Shown here: positions 1 to 7,632 of the stretch, piece after piece | How positions within the stretch are numbered: position 1 is the first letter of the stretch | Layout of the letters: each line of letters begins with the position of its first letter | NCBI RefSeq assembly: GCF_026107375.2 | Contig: NZ_JAPCIA010000001.1 | Coordinates: 248,001 to 312,000 of the forward strand | Reading direction: 5' to 3' | Length of the DNA stretch: 64,000 bases | From: Sphingomonas sp. BT-65 | Lineage (GTDB): Bacteria; Pseudomonadota; Alphaproteobacteria; Sphingomonadales; Sphingomonadaceae | Translations under genes and position numbers: made by a program | Notes under the pieces: model-generated | What the model was told of the DNA's origin: nothing | The model's input: the letters and a program-made list of their open reading frames with translations, nothing else | The model's database searches: none

Positions 1-185
1 GGCATGTCGGGCAGGTGATGCTCGTGGTCCGTGCCGACCGCACCAGCGAGAGCGACCTGCGCGAATCCGTCGGCCTGCTCGACGGGTGCGAGCAGATCCA
101 GCTCGTGCTCAACAGTGTATCGTTCCAGCCGGGCGGCCGCCGCTTCGGCACCTATGGCGCCTATTACGGGGAGGGTGAGGCGTGA
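1..185 (+). CDS. XrtA-system tyrosine autokinase, 3' end (partial)
   Basis: Only the last 60 codons are in the window; the reading frame begins at base 3 and the gene starts upstream. The piece reads through LVVRADRTSESDLRES and LVLNSV, which look like the last strands and helix of a Wzc/CpsD-type P-loop tyrosine kinase. It ends in a tyrosine-containing tail (FGTYGAYYGEGEA) of the kind these kinases autophosphorylate. In exosortase A loci an autokinase that controls exopolysaccharide assembly usually stands at this position, just before the beta-barrel and ATPase genes. The stop overlaps the next start by 4 nt (GTGA). The catalytic region is not visible, so the call rests on the tail and the context. 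Confidence 0.7.
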   Translation, partial: HVGQVMLVVRADRTSESDLRESVGLLDGCEQIQLVLNSVSFQPGGRRFGTYGAYYGEGEA

Positions 186-1771
186 GGCTGCTTGCCGCGG
201 CGATCGCCGCCACCGTCATCGCCGGGCTGCCGGCCGCCGCGCAGGAGCGGCGCAAGTCGATCGAGCCCTATGTCGAGGCCGCGCAGGTCCTGGTCGCCGA
301 CTTCGATTCGGATGAGGTGCTGACCTATACCAGCGTCGGCGTCGGCATCGACGCGTCGATCCAGACGCGCCGCGTCGAGGTGCAGCTCGCCTACAAATAC
401 GAGCATCGCTTCTCCTATAATCGCGACGTCGCCGACGGCGACACGCATAGCGGCCTCGCCCGCGCAGCGATCCGGGTGACCCCACATCTGACGCTCGAGG
501 GCGGCGCGCTCGCCACGCGCACGCGCAGCGACATCCGCGGCGACGCGCCGGGCAACCTCGCGGGCAATGTGCGCAACGTCAGCCAGGTCTATTCGGCCTA
601 TGCCGGCCCGACCTTCCAGGCCGGCAACGGCCCGATCGACGTCAGCGCCGCCTATCGCTTCGGTTACACCAAGGTCGAGGAGCCGGACATCTCCGGCGTC
701 GATCCGACCCAGCCGCCGGTCGATCTCTACGACTCCGCCACCAGCCATCTTGCCCAGGTCACCGCCGGGGTGAAGGCGGGGACGGTGCTTCCCGTCGGCC
801 TCAGCGTCGCGGGCGCGTGGCAGCGCGAGGAGATGAGCCAGCTCGACCAGACCTATGACGGCAAGTTCGCGCGCGTCGATGCGGTGCTGCCGGTCGGCGC
901 CGGTCTCGCCGTGGTCGGCGGCGTCGGCTACGAGAAGATCAAGATCACGCAGAAGGACCCGCTGCGCGACGCCGATGGCGACATCGTGCGCGACGGCAAT
1001 GGCCGCTTCGTCACCGATCCGGCCTCGCCGCCGCGCATCGCCTATGACGTCGACGGCGTGTTCTGGGACGCGGGCGTGATCTACAAGCCGAGCTCGCGCC
1101 TGATGCTCGAGGCGCGCATCGGCCGCCGCTATGAATCGATGAGCTATACCGGGTCGCTGCAGTGGCAGATCTCGCGGCGCTCGGGGCTGCAGATCGGCGT
1201 GTACGACCATGTCGACAGCTTCGGCCGACAGCTCCAGCGCGACCTCGCGGCGCTGCCGACCAGCTTCCGCACCCCGGTCGATCCGTTCGGGGACACCTAT
1301 AATGGCTGCGTGTTCGGCGACACCGGCACCGCCGCGGGCGGGTGCCTGACCGACGCTTTGAGCTCGATCGCCAGCGTCAATTATCGCGCGCGCGGCGTGG
1401 TCGGCGTGCTGTCGATGAACGCCGGGCCGACCACGCTGGGCTTCGGCGCAGGCTATGCCAACCGCCGCTACCATGTGCCGCCGGGCAGCTCGATCATCGC
1501 CGGCACCAGCGACGACACCTGGTACGCGCAGTTCTTCGCGTCGCAGGCGCTGGACTCGGTGTCGAGCGTCAGCGGCAACGTCTACGCCAATTATTTCGAG
1601 AGCGGCATTCCGGGCGCGCCGGGCGTGTTCGGGGCTGGCGCCAACGGTTCATACTATCGTAGCTTCGGTGCGCTCAGCGCGACGGCGACGCTCGGTATCT
1701 CGACATTCGATATCGAAGGCGAGGGCAACACGTCTGCACAGGCGCTGCTCGGCCTGCGGTACGGCTTCTAA
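182..1771 (+). CDS. XrtA/PEP-CTERM locus outer-membrane beta-barrel protein
   Basis: A 529-residue protein starting with GTG inside the kinase stop. Residues 1-21 form a signal peptide (MRLLAAAIAATVIAGLPAAA, cleavage before QE). The rest is alternating hydrophobic/polar strands with many Tyr, Gly and Arg (for example the RRYESMSYTGSLQWQI stretch) and ends in an aromatic Phe, typical of a barrel inserted by Bam. Its length and position between the autokinase and the ATPase match the PEP-CTERM-associated outer-membrane protein of exosortase loci, related to the putative beta-barrel porin 2 group. The likely job is passage of the polysaccharide across the outer membrane; that is inference. Such genes are sometimes mislabelled YajC in sphingomonads; nothing here resembles YajC. 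Confidence 0.75.
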   Translation: MRLLAAAIAATVIAGLPAAAQERRKSIEPYVEAAQVLVADFDSDEVLTYTSVGVGIDASIQTRRVEVQLAYKYEHRFSYNRDVADGDTHSGLARAAIRVTPHLTLEGGALATRTRSDIRGDAPGNLAGNVRNVSQVYSAYAGPTFQAGNGPIDVSAAYRFGYTKVEEPDISGVDPTQPPVDLYDSATSHLAQVTAGVKAGTVLPVGLSVAGAWQREEMSQLDQTYDGKFARVDAVLPVGAGLAVVGGVGYEKIKITQKDPLRDADGDIVRDGNGRFVTDPASPPRIAYDVDGVFWDAGVIYKPSSRLMLEARIGRRYESMSYTGSLQWQISRRSGLQIGVYDHVDSFGRQLQRDLAALPTSFRTPVDPFGDTYNGCVFGDTGTAAGGCLTDALSSIASVNYRARGVVGVLSMNAGPTTLGFGAGYANRRYHVPPGSSIIAGTSDDTWYAQFFASQALDSVSSVSGNVYANYFESGIPGAPGVFGAGANGSYYRSFGALSATATLGISTFDIEGEGNTSAQALLGLRYGF

Positions 1772-1779
1772 CGGGTGGG

Positions 1780-2865
1780 ATGATGTACGACGAGCATTAT
1801 GGCCTGAGCGGACGCCCGTTCCAGCTGACGCCGGATTCGGCGTTCTGGTTCGACACCGCCACGCATCGCAAGGCGATGGCCTATCTCGGCTATGGCCTGA
1901 GCCAAGGCGAGGGCTTCATCGTCATCACCGGCGCTCCGGGCGCGGGCAAGACCACGTTGGTCGGCCACCTGATGGACAATATCGACCGCGAGCGGCTGAA
2001 CGTCATCCGCATCGTGACCAGCCAGGTGAAGTCGGAGGATCTGCTCCACCTCGTCGCCGCGGGGCTCGGCACCGACACCACCGGCCTCGCCAAGGCGCAG
2101 ACGCTGGCGGCGATCGAGAAGGGGCTCCACGCCGTCGCGCGCTCCGGCAAGCGCACGCTGCTGATCGTCGACGAGGCGCAGGCGCTGCCGATGGAGAGCC
2201 TGGAGGAGCTGCGCATGCTCTCCAACTTCCAGGCCGGCGGCTATCCGCTGCTGCAGATCTTCCTGCTCGGCCAGCCCGAGTTCCGCGAGTTGTTCGCCGA
2301 TCCGCGGCTGGAGCAGCTGCGCCAGCGCGTGATCGCGATGCATCAGCTCGACCCGATGGGACTGGAGGAGCTCGAGCCCTATCTCGTCCACCGCCTCTCG
2401 GTGGTCGGCTGGAACGGCCGTCCGCGCTTCGAGAAGGACGCGATCGCGGCGATCCACCGCTGGTCGGGCGGCATTCCGCGCAAGGTCAACCAGCTCGCCG
2501 GCCGCGTGATGCTGTTCGGCGCGATCGAGCAGCTCGACAGCTTCAGCGGCGGCGACGTCGCGACGGTGATCGCCGATCTCGATAACGATACCGTGGTCGC
2601 GGGGCGTCCGCTGGCGGCGGCTGCGGCTGCGCCCGTCCAGCCGGTCGAGGCAGCGCCTCAGCCGGTCACGGCGTCGATCCGCGAGGCTGTGACGCCCGCC
2701 CCGGACAGCGCGGCGATCGATGCGCTGTCGGCGCGGATCGCGCGGCTCGAGGCGCGGCTGGAGGAGCAGGACGCCGCGCTGCGCCGCGTGCTGACGCTGA
2801 TGGTCGATTTCATTGAGGGCGAAGAGGATCGGGTGCCGCGGCGCGAAACCGCCGCCTGGCAATGA
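1780..2865 (+). CDS. XrtA/PEP-CTERM system-associated ATPase
   Basis: A 361-residue AAA-type ATPase of the ExeA/GspA-like family found in exosortase A loci. The N-terminus (YDEHYGLSGRPFQLTPDS) is the signature of the group. Walker A is GAPGAGKTT at residues 51-59 and Walker B is LLIVDEAQ at about 127-134. A Pro/Ala-rich linker leads to a coiled coil near residues 316-350. There is no transmembrane segment, so it should act in the cytoplasm, probably driving assembly or secretion of the polysaccharide machinery. Two ATGs lie in tandem (1780 and 1783); family members usually begin at the second. The 3' end overlaps the deacetylase start by 4 nt. Confidence 0.9.
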   Translation: MMYDEHYGLSGRPFQLTPDSAFWFDTATHRKAMAYLGYGLSQGEGFIVITGAPGAGKTTLVGHLMDNIDRERLNVIRIVTSQVKSEDLLHLVAAGLGTDTTGLAKAQTLAAIEKGLHAVARSGKRTLLIVDEAQALPMESLEELRMLSNFQAGGYPLLQIFLLGQPEFRELFADPRLEQLRQRVIAMHQLDPMGLEELEPYLVHRLSVVGWNGRPRFEKDAIAAIHRWSGGIPRKVNQLAGRVMLFGAIEQLDSFSGGDVATVIADLDNDTVVAGRPLAAAAAAPVQPVEAAPQPVTASIREAVTPAPDSAAIDALSARIARLEARLEEQDAALRRVLTLMVDFIEGEEDRVPRRETAAWQ

Positions 2866-3716
2866 CCGCGTCCGCGCCCGTCAACGCGCTCTCGGTCGAC
2901 GTCGAGGACTGGTTCCAGGTCGGCGCGTTCGAGAAGGTGATCGCGCGCGGCGACTGGGATGCGCTCGACCACCGTGTCGAAGCAAATACTGACAAGGTGT
3001 TGGAATTGTTCGACGCGGGTGGGGTCAAGGCGACCTTCTTCACGCTCGGCTGGGTGGCGGACAAATATCCCGCGCTGATGCGCCGCATTGCCGATGCCGG
3101 GCATGAGGTGGCGAGCCATGGCTGGGACCACCAGCGCGTGTTCAACCTCACGCCCGATCAGTTCCGCGACGACATCGCCCGGGCTCGCGTGGCGCTGGAG
3201 GATGCGAGCGGGCAGCGGGTGGCGGGCTATCGCGCGCCGAGCTTCTCGATCGATATCCGCACACCGTGGGCGCACGAGATCCTCGCCGAGGCGGGCTATG
3301 CCTATTCGTCGAGCGTCGCGCCGATCGGGCACGATCATTATGGCTGGGCCGATGCGCCGCGCGGCGCCTACCGCCCGGTCGCAGGGAGCGAGCTGATCGA
3401 GCTGCCGGTGACCACGGCGAAGTTCCTTGGCAAGGAAGTGACCACCGGCGGCGGCTTTTTCCGCCTGTTGCCCGGCAATGTGATCTACCGCGCGATCGAC
3501 GCGCTCAACGGCGCAGGCCGGCCGGCGATCTTCTACTTCCACCCGTGGGAGGTCGATCCCGGCCAGCCGCGCGTCGCCGGTGCGCCGCTCAAATCGAAGC
3601 TGCGCCACTATAGCCGGCTCGGCGCGATGGCGGGCAAGCTGCGCACGCTGATGGCCAAGCATCGCTGGGACCGCACCGATCGCGTCGCGGCGACCGAGGC
3701 GGCGAAGCTCCCGTGA
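2862..3716 (+). CDS. XrtA-locus polysaccharide deacetylase
   Basis: A 284-residue NodB-type carbohydrate esterase of the subfamily tied to exosortase A loci, with the DUF3473-type C-terminus. The N-terminus NALSVDVEDWFQVGAFE carries the catalytic Asp pair (D13, D16). HEVASHGWDH at 81-90 supplies the metal-binding histidines (H86, H90), RAPSF at 124-128 is the next motif, and YFHPWE at 225-230 carries the late histidine. The protein should remove N-acetyl groups from the exopolysaccharide or its precursors. No signal peptide is visible, so action on the cytoplasmic side is possible. ATGA overlaps couple it to the genes on both sides. Confidence 0.92.
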   Translation: MTASAPVNALSVDVEDWFQVGAFEKVIARGDWDALDHRVEANTDKVLELFDAGGVKATFFTLGWVADKYPALMRRIADAGHEVASHGWDHQRVFNLTPDQFRDDIARARVALEDASGQRVAGYRAPSFSIDIRTPWAHEILAEAGYAYSSSVAPIGHDHYGWADAPRGAYRPVAGSELIELPVTTAKFLGKEVTTGGGFFRLLPGNVIYRAIDALNGAGRPAIFYFHPWEVDPGQPRVAGAPLKSKLRHYSRLGAMAGKLRTLMAKHRWDRTDRVAATEAAKLP

Positions 3717-4786
3717 ACGCGCCTATGCGCCTGCGGTCGACGACATTGCGCGTCGCCGATCTCGCTGATCCGGCCGAGCGGGCGCGGATCGGTGCTTATG
3801 TCGACGCGCATCCCGACGGTACACCGTTCCACCTGGCGGCGTGGAGCGCGGCGGTCGAGAAGGGCTGCGGACAGAAGGCGCATTATCTGGTTGCCGAGCG
3901 CGGCGAACTCGGCATCGTCGGCGTGGTGCCGCTGACCGAGCTGCATTCGCCGCTGTTCGGCCGCGTGCTCGCTTCGGCCGGGTTTGGCGTGGGCGGCGGT
4001 ATCCTGACCGACAAGCCCGAAGTGAAGCGGCTGCTCGCCGAGGAATGCTGGCAGCTCGCGGTGCGGCTGAGCTGCCCCAGCGCCGAGCTGCGCGGCGGGC
4101 CGCGTCCCGGGCGCGAGTGGAGCGTGGACGACACCCATTATCTCGGCTTCGCGCGCGATCTCGCCGCGGACGACGAGGCCGAACTGCTCCAGATCCCACG
4201 CAAGCAGCGCGCCGAGGTGCGCAAATCGCTCGGCTATGATCTCGACATTTCGGCGGGGCAGGATCCAGCCGACATCGCCGCCCATTATGCGGTCTATGCC
4301 GAATCGGTCCGCAATCTCGGCACCCCGGTCTTTCCGCGCCGCCTGTTCACAGAAATGTTGCATGAGTTTGGCAGTGCTGCGGACGTCCTGATCGTACGGG
4401 ACGGGGGGAATGCGGTGGCTGGCGTATTGAGCCTGTATTGGCGTGGAACGGTCTATCCCTATTGGGGCGGCGGAACGGCGGACGCGCGGCGGCTGCGCGC
4501 TAACGACCGGATGTATTTCGAGCTGATGCGCCACGCGCGCAAGCGCGGCTGCACGCGCTTCGACTTTGGCCGGTCGAAGGTCGGCACTGGCGCGGCGGCG
4601 TTCAAGAAGAACTGGGGGTTCGAGCCGCAGCCGCTCACCTATTACGATCGTGTCGCCGACGGCGCATCGATCCGCGACGCCAATCCGCTCAACCCGAAGT
4701 ACCGGCTTCAGGTGGCTGTGTGGAGCAAGCTCCCGCTCGCCATCGCCAACCGCGTCGGCCCGTGGATTTCGCGGGGGCTCGGCTAA
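3713..4786 (+). CDS. FemAB-like protein, XrtA/PEP-CTERM system-associated
   Basis: A 357-residue protein of the FemAB/GNAT-like aminoacyl-transferase fold, in the subfamily found in exosortase A clusters. It shows the two-GNAT-lobe pattern: an early FHLAAWSAAVEKG segment, a central VAGVLSLYWRGTVYPYWGGG core and a late FDFGRSKVGTGAAAFKKNWG segment, which is conserved in FemAB proteins near the end of the second lobe. By analogy it transfers an amino-acyl or acyl group to a cell-envelope precursor; the substrate is unknown. The start is GTG at 3713, overlapping the deacetylase stop (GTGA). The stop shares one base with the next start (TAATG). Confidence 0.88.
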   Translation: MNAPMRLRSTTLRVADLADPAERARIGAYVDAHPDGTPFHLAAWSAAVEKGCGQKAHYLVAERGELGIVGVVPLTELHSPLFGRVLASAGFGVGGGILTDKPEVKRLLAEECWQLAVRLSCPSAELRGGPRPGREWSVDDTHYLGFARDLAADDEAELLQIPRKQRAEVRKSLGYDLDISAGQDPADIAAHYAVYAESVRNLGTPVFPRRLFTEMLHEFGSAADVLIVRDGGNAVAGVLSLYWRGTVYPYWGGGTADARRLRANDRMYFELMRHARKRGCTRFDFGRSKVGTGAAAFKKNWGFEPQPLTYYDRVADGASIRDANPLNPKYRLQVAVWSKLPLAIANRVGPWISRGLG

Positions 4787-6006
4787 TGGGCGATATCCTG
4801 TTCCTCGCCCACCGCGTGCCGTTTCCGCCCGACCGCGGCGACAAGATCCGCGCGTTCAACATCCTGAGTTATCTCGCGCAGCGCAAGCGCGTGCATCTGA
4901 TCGCCTTCGCCGACGACCCCGCGGATCTCAAGCGCAAGGGCGGTCTCAACAAGATCACCGGCAACCGCCAGATCGTGTGGCGCCGGAAGGGGCAGGCGGC
5001 CGCGGGCGTGCAGGCGCTGGTCCAGCGGCGGCCCTTCTCGCTCACCGCGTTCGACAATCCTGAGCTGCGCCAGGCGGTGGAGAACGTCCTCGCGCGGCAT
5101 TCGATCGACACGATCTACGTCTTCTCCAGCCAGATGGCGCAGTATATCCCGCACAAGCCGCGCCAGCGCGTGGTGATGGACTTTGTCGACATGGATTCGG
5201 CCAAGTTCGCGGCCTACGGCAAGACCACACGCGGTTTCTCGGGCTGGATGCTCCGCCGCGAGGCGCGGATGCTCGCGCAATATGAGAAATGGGTGGCGGG
5301 CAAGGCCGATGCCAGCCTGTTCGTGAGCGAGGCCGAGGCCGCGCTGTTTCGCGAACGCACCCGGGCGCAGCGCGTGCATGCGGTGGAGAACGGGATCGAC
5401 ACGGTGAATTTCGATCCCGCCGCGGCGTTCCGCCGGCTCGAGGCGGTGGCGCCGATGATCGTGTTCACCGGGCAGATGGACTATCGTCCCAATGTCGAGG
5501 CCGTGGCCTGGTTCGCGCAATCGGTATTGCCGCATGTCCGCGTGCGTCATCCCGATGCGCAGTTCGTGATCGTCGGACGCAAACCCGATGCCGCGGTGCA
5601 GGCGCTGGCGAAGCTCGAGGGCGTCACCGTGACCGGCGAGGTGCCCGACGTGCGTCCCTGGCTTGCCGCCGCGTCAGTGGTCGTCGCGCCATTGAAGCTC
5701 GCGCGCGGGGTGCAGAACAAGGTGCTCGAGGCGATGGCGATGGCGCGGCCGGTGGTGGCCTCGTCCGCGGCGGCGACGGGTATCGACCATGGCGGCACAA
5801 TCGAGGTGACCGAAGGCGTCGGCGGGATGGCCGATGCGGTGAGCGCGCTGCTCGACGATCCGGAGCGCGGCGCCGAGCTCGGCAGGGCGGCGCGTGAGCG
5901 GGTGATCGACCTCTATGGCTGGGATGCCAAGCTCGCCGTGCTGGACGACATCATGGGGTTCAAGGGGCGCAGCAATCCGCAGCCGCGCCGGAAGGTGGCG
6001 GCATGA
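4786..6006 (+). CDS. Glycosyltransferase, XrtA/PEP-CTERM system (TIGR03087-type)
   Basis: A 406-residue family-1-like (GT-B) glycosyltransferase. The start is ATG 4786 within TAATG: MGDILFLAHRVPFPPDRGDK is the standard N-terminus of the exosortase-linked subfamily, so the longer in-frame extension upstream is rejected. The C-terminal Rossmann domain has a donor-site stretch near GVQNKVLEAMAMARPVVAS with the EAMAMGRPVV-like helix. The enzyme should add a sugar to the growing exopolysaccharide repeat on the cytoplasmic face of the inner membrane. It overlaps xrtA by 4 nt (ATGA), so the two are probably translated together. Confidence 0.92.
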   Translation: MGDILFLAHRVPFPPDRGDKIRAFNILSYLAQRKRVHLIAFADDPADLKRKGGLNKITGNRQIVWRRKGQAAAGVQALVQRRPFSLTAFDNPELRQAVENVLARHSIDTIYVFSSQMAQYIPHKPRQRVVMDFVDMDSAKFAAYGKTTRGFSGWMLRREARMLAQYEKWVAGKADASLFVSEAEAALFRERTRAQRVHAVENGIDTVNFDPAAAFRRLEAVAPMIVFTGQMDYRPNVEAVAWFAQSVLPHVRVRHPDAQFVIVGRKPDAAVQALAKLEGVTVTGEVPDVRPWLAAASVVVAPLKLARGVQNKVLEAMAMARPVVASSAAATGIDHGGTIEVTEGVGGMADAVSALLDDPERGAELGRAARERVIDLYGWDAKLAVLDDIMGFKGRSNPQPRRKVAA

Positions 6007-7541
6007 CGACGGCGGTGGCCGACGGCGCATTCGAGGCGCGCGGCGTGGCGTTCGATGTGACGTGGAAGCGGCATGCGCTGCTGCTCGTCGGCGTGTGGGC
6101 GGCGCTGCTGCTGATGTTTCATCGCGACGTCGCCGATCTCGCCACGATCTACTGGACCAACACGACCTTCGGCCACTGCCTGTTCATCGCACCGGTGGTG
6201 GCGTGGCTGGTGTGGCAGCGCCGCGCGGACCTGCCCGCAGTGCGCGCCGAGGCGTGGTGGCCGGGGCTCGCGGTGGTGGCGGGCGGCGGCTTTGCCTGGC
6301 TGCTCGGCGATGCCGCAGGGGTGGCGCTGTTCCGCCATCTCGGCCTGGTCGTGATGCTGCAGGGATCGGTGATCGCGCTGCTCGGCCCCAATGTCGCGCG
6401 CGCGCTGCTCTTCCCGCTCGCCTATATGATCTTCCTCGTGCCCTTCGGCGAAGGACTCGAGAAGCCGCTGCAGGACCTGACGGTCGCGATCCTGGTGCCC
6501 TTGCTCGACCTGTTCGGCGTGCCCGCGCATGTCGACGGGGTGCTGATCACCACGCCCAACGGCTATTTCGAGGTGGCAGAGGCGTGTTCGGGCGCGAAGT
6601 TCGTGATCGCGATGGTCGCGTACGGCGCGCTGGTCGCGAACGTCTGCTATATCAGCTGGACGCGGCGCGCGGCGTTCATGGCGGTGGCGCTGATCGTGCC
6701 GATGATCGCCAACGGCATCCGCGCCTTCGGCACCGTCTATGCCGCGTACCTGACCTCGGTCGAGGCGGCGACGGGCTATGACCATATCGTCTATGGCTGG
6801 GTGTTCTTCGGCGCGGTGATGGCGGGCGTGCTGGCGATCGGCTGGAAATGGTTCGACCGTGACCCCGACGCGCCGTGGTTCGACGCGGCGAAGCTCCAGC
6901 GCCGCTGGCCGGGCGCCGCGCGGATGCCTGCGGTGGTGGCGCTCACCGGGCTGTTCATCGTGAGCCTGTTCATGGCGTGGGGCGGGGCGATCGCCGCGCG
7001 CGCCGACGCGCTGCCGGGCAAGGTTGCGCTTCCGCAGGTCGCGGGGTGGACGGAGGTGCCCTCAAGCAAGCGCGCCGAGTGGACGCCCAATTTCCCCGGT
7101 GCCGATCATTTCCTGATGGGCCGTTATTCGGACGGGATGGGCGCGCAGGTCGATCTGGTGCTCGCTGTCTATGGCAGCCAGCGCGAGGGCAAGGAGCTGG
7201 TCGGCTTCGGCCAAGGCGCAATCCGCGAGAATGACAAATGGGTGCGGATCGAGGATCTGCCCGAGCTCGACGGCGGCGGCGCGATGCGCATGACCGCGCC
7301 CGGCCCGGTCGAGCGCGAGGTCGTCACCTGGTATCGCATCGGGGATGAGCTTACGCCGAACGAATCGCGCGTGAAGGCAGAAACGCTCAAGGCCAAGCTG
7401 CTGGGCGGGAAGCAGCGCGCGGTGGCGGTGATGGTCTCGGCCGAGAAGGGCGAATTGCCCGCGCGTGCGGCGATCAAGCGATTCCTGGGCGCGCTGGGCC
7501 CGGTCGACCGGGTCGCCGACCGCGCAGCCGGGGCGGATTGA
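6003..7541 (+). CDS. xrtA: Exosortase A fused to EpsI domain
   Basis: A 512-residue integral membrane cysteine protease/transpeptidase that sorts PEP-CTERM proteins. Residues about 25-285 form the multi-pass EpsH core with the three catalytic residues in their usual settings: C195 (EACSGAKF), R240 (IANGIR) and H261 (HIVYGWVFFG). After a further membrane helix near 306-330, residues about 338-500 form an EpsI domain (VAGWTEVPSSK, ANDKWVR-like region). In many bacteria EpsI is a separate gene; the fused form is common in exosortase A. The gene sits between the glycosyltransferase and the amidotransferase, as in other sphingomonad loci. No PEP-CTERM substrate is present in the window. Confidence 0.95.
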   Translation: MTTAVADGAFEARGVAFDVTWKRHALLLVGVWAALLLMFHRDVADLATIYWTNTTFGHCLFIAPVVAWLVWQRRADLPAVRAEAWWPGLAVVAGGGFAWLLGDAAGVALFRHLGLVVMLQGSVIALLGPNVARALLFPLAYMIFLVPFGEGLEKPLQDLTVAILVPLLDLFGVPAHVDGVLITTPNGYFEVAEACSGAKFVIAMVAYGALVANVCYISWTRRAAFMAVALIVPMIANGIRAFGTVYAAYLTSVEAATGYDHIVYGWVFFGAVMAGVLAIGWKWFDRDPDAPWFDAAKLQRRWPGAARMPAVVALTGLFIVSLFMAWGGAIAARADALPGKVALPQVAGWTEVPSSKRAEWTPNFPGADHFLMGRYSDGMGAQVDLVLAVYGSQREGKELVGFGQGAIRENDKWVRIEDLPELDGGGAMRMTAPGPVEREVVTWYRIGDELTPNESRVKAETLKAKLLGGKQRAVAVMVSAEKGELPARAAIKRFLGALGPVDRVADRAAGAD

Positions 7542-7582
7542 GCACGGTCCGTCGCGGGCGGCGCTTGCACCTTGACGCCATC

Positions 7583-7596
7583 CCCGCAAAAGCGGG
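7583..7596. repeat. Short GC-rich hairpin between xrtA and the amidotransferase
   Basis: CCCGC-AAAA-GCGGG forms a 5-bp stem with an AAAA loop. It resembles the core of a short dispersed palindrome (CCCCGC-GAAA-GCGGGG) that I recall from sphingomonad intergenic regions. No T run follows, so it is not a convincing terminator; it lies in the only gap over 50 bp inside the exopolysaccharide locus. Confidence 0.4.
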
Positions 7597-7632
7597 AGCA
7601 ATGCTGCGATACGGGGCGGGAACGATTAGCTG

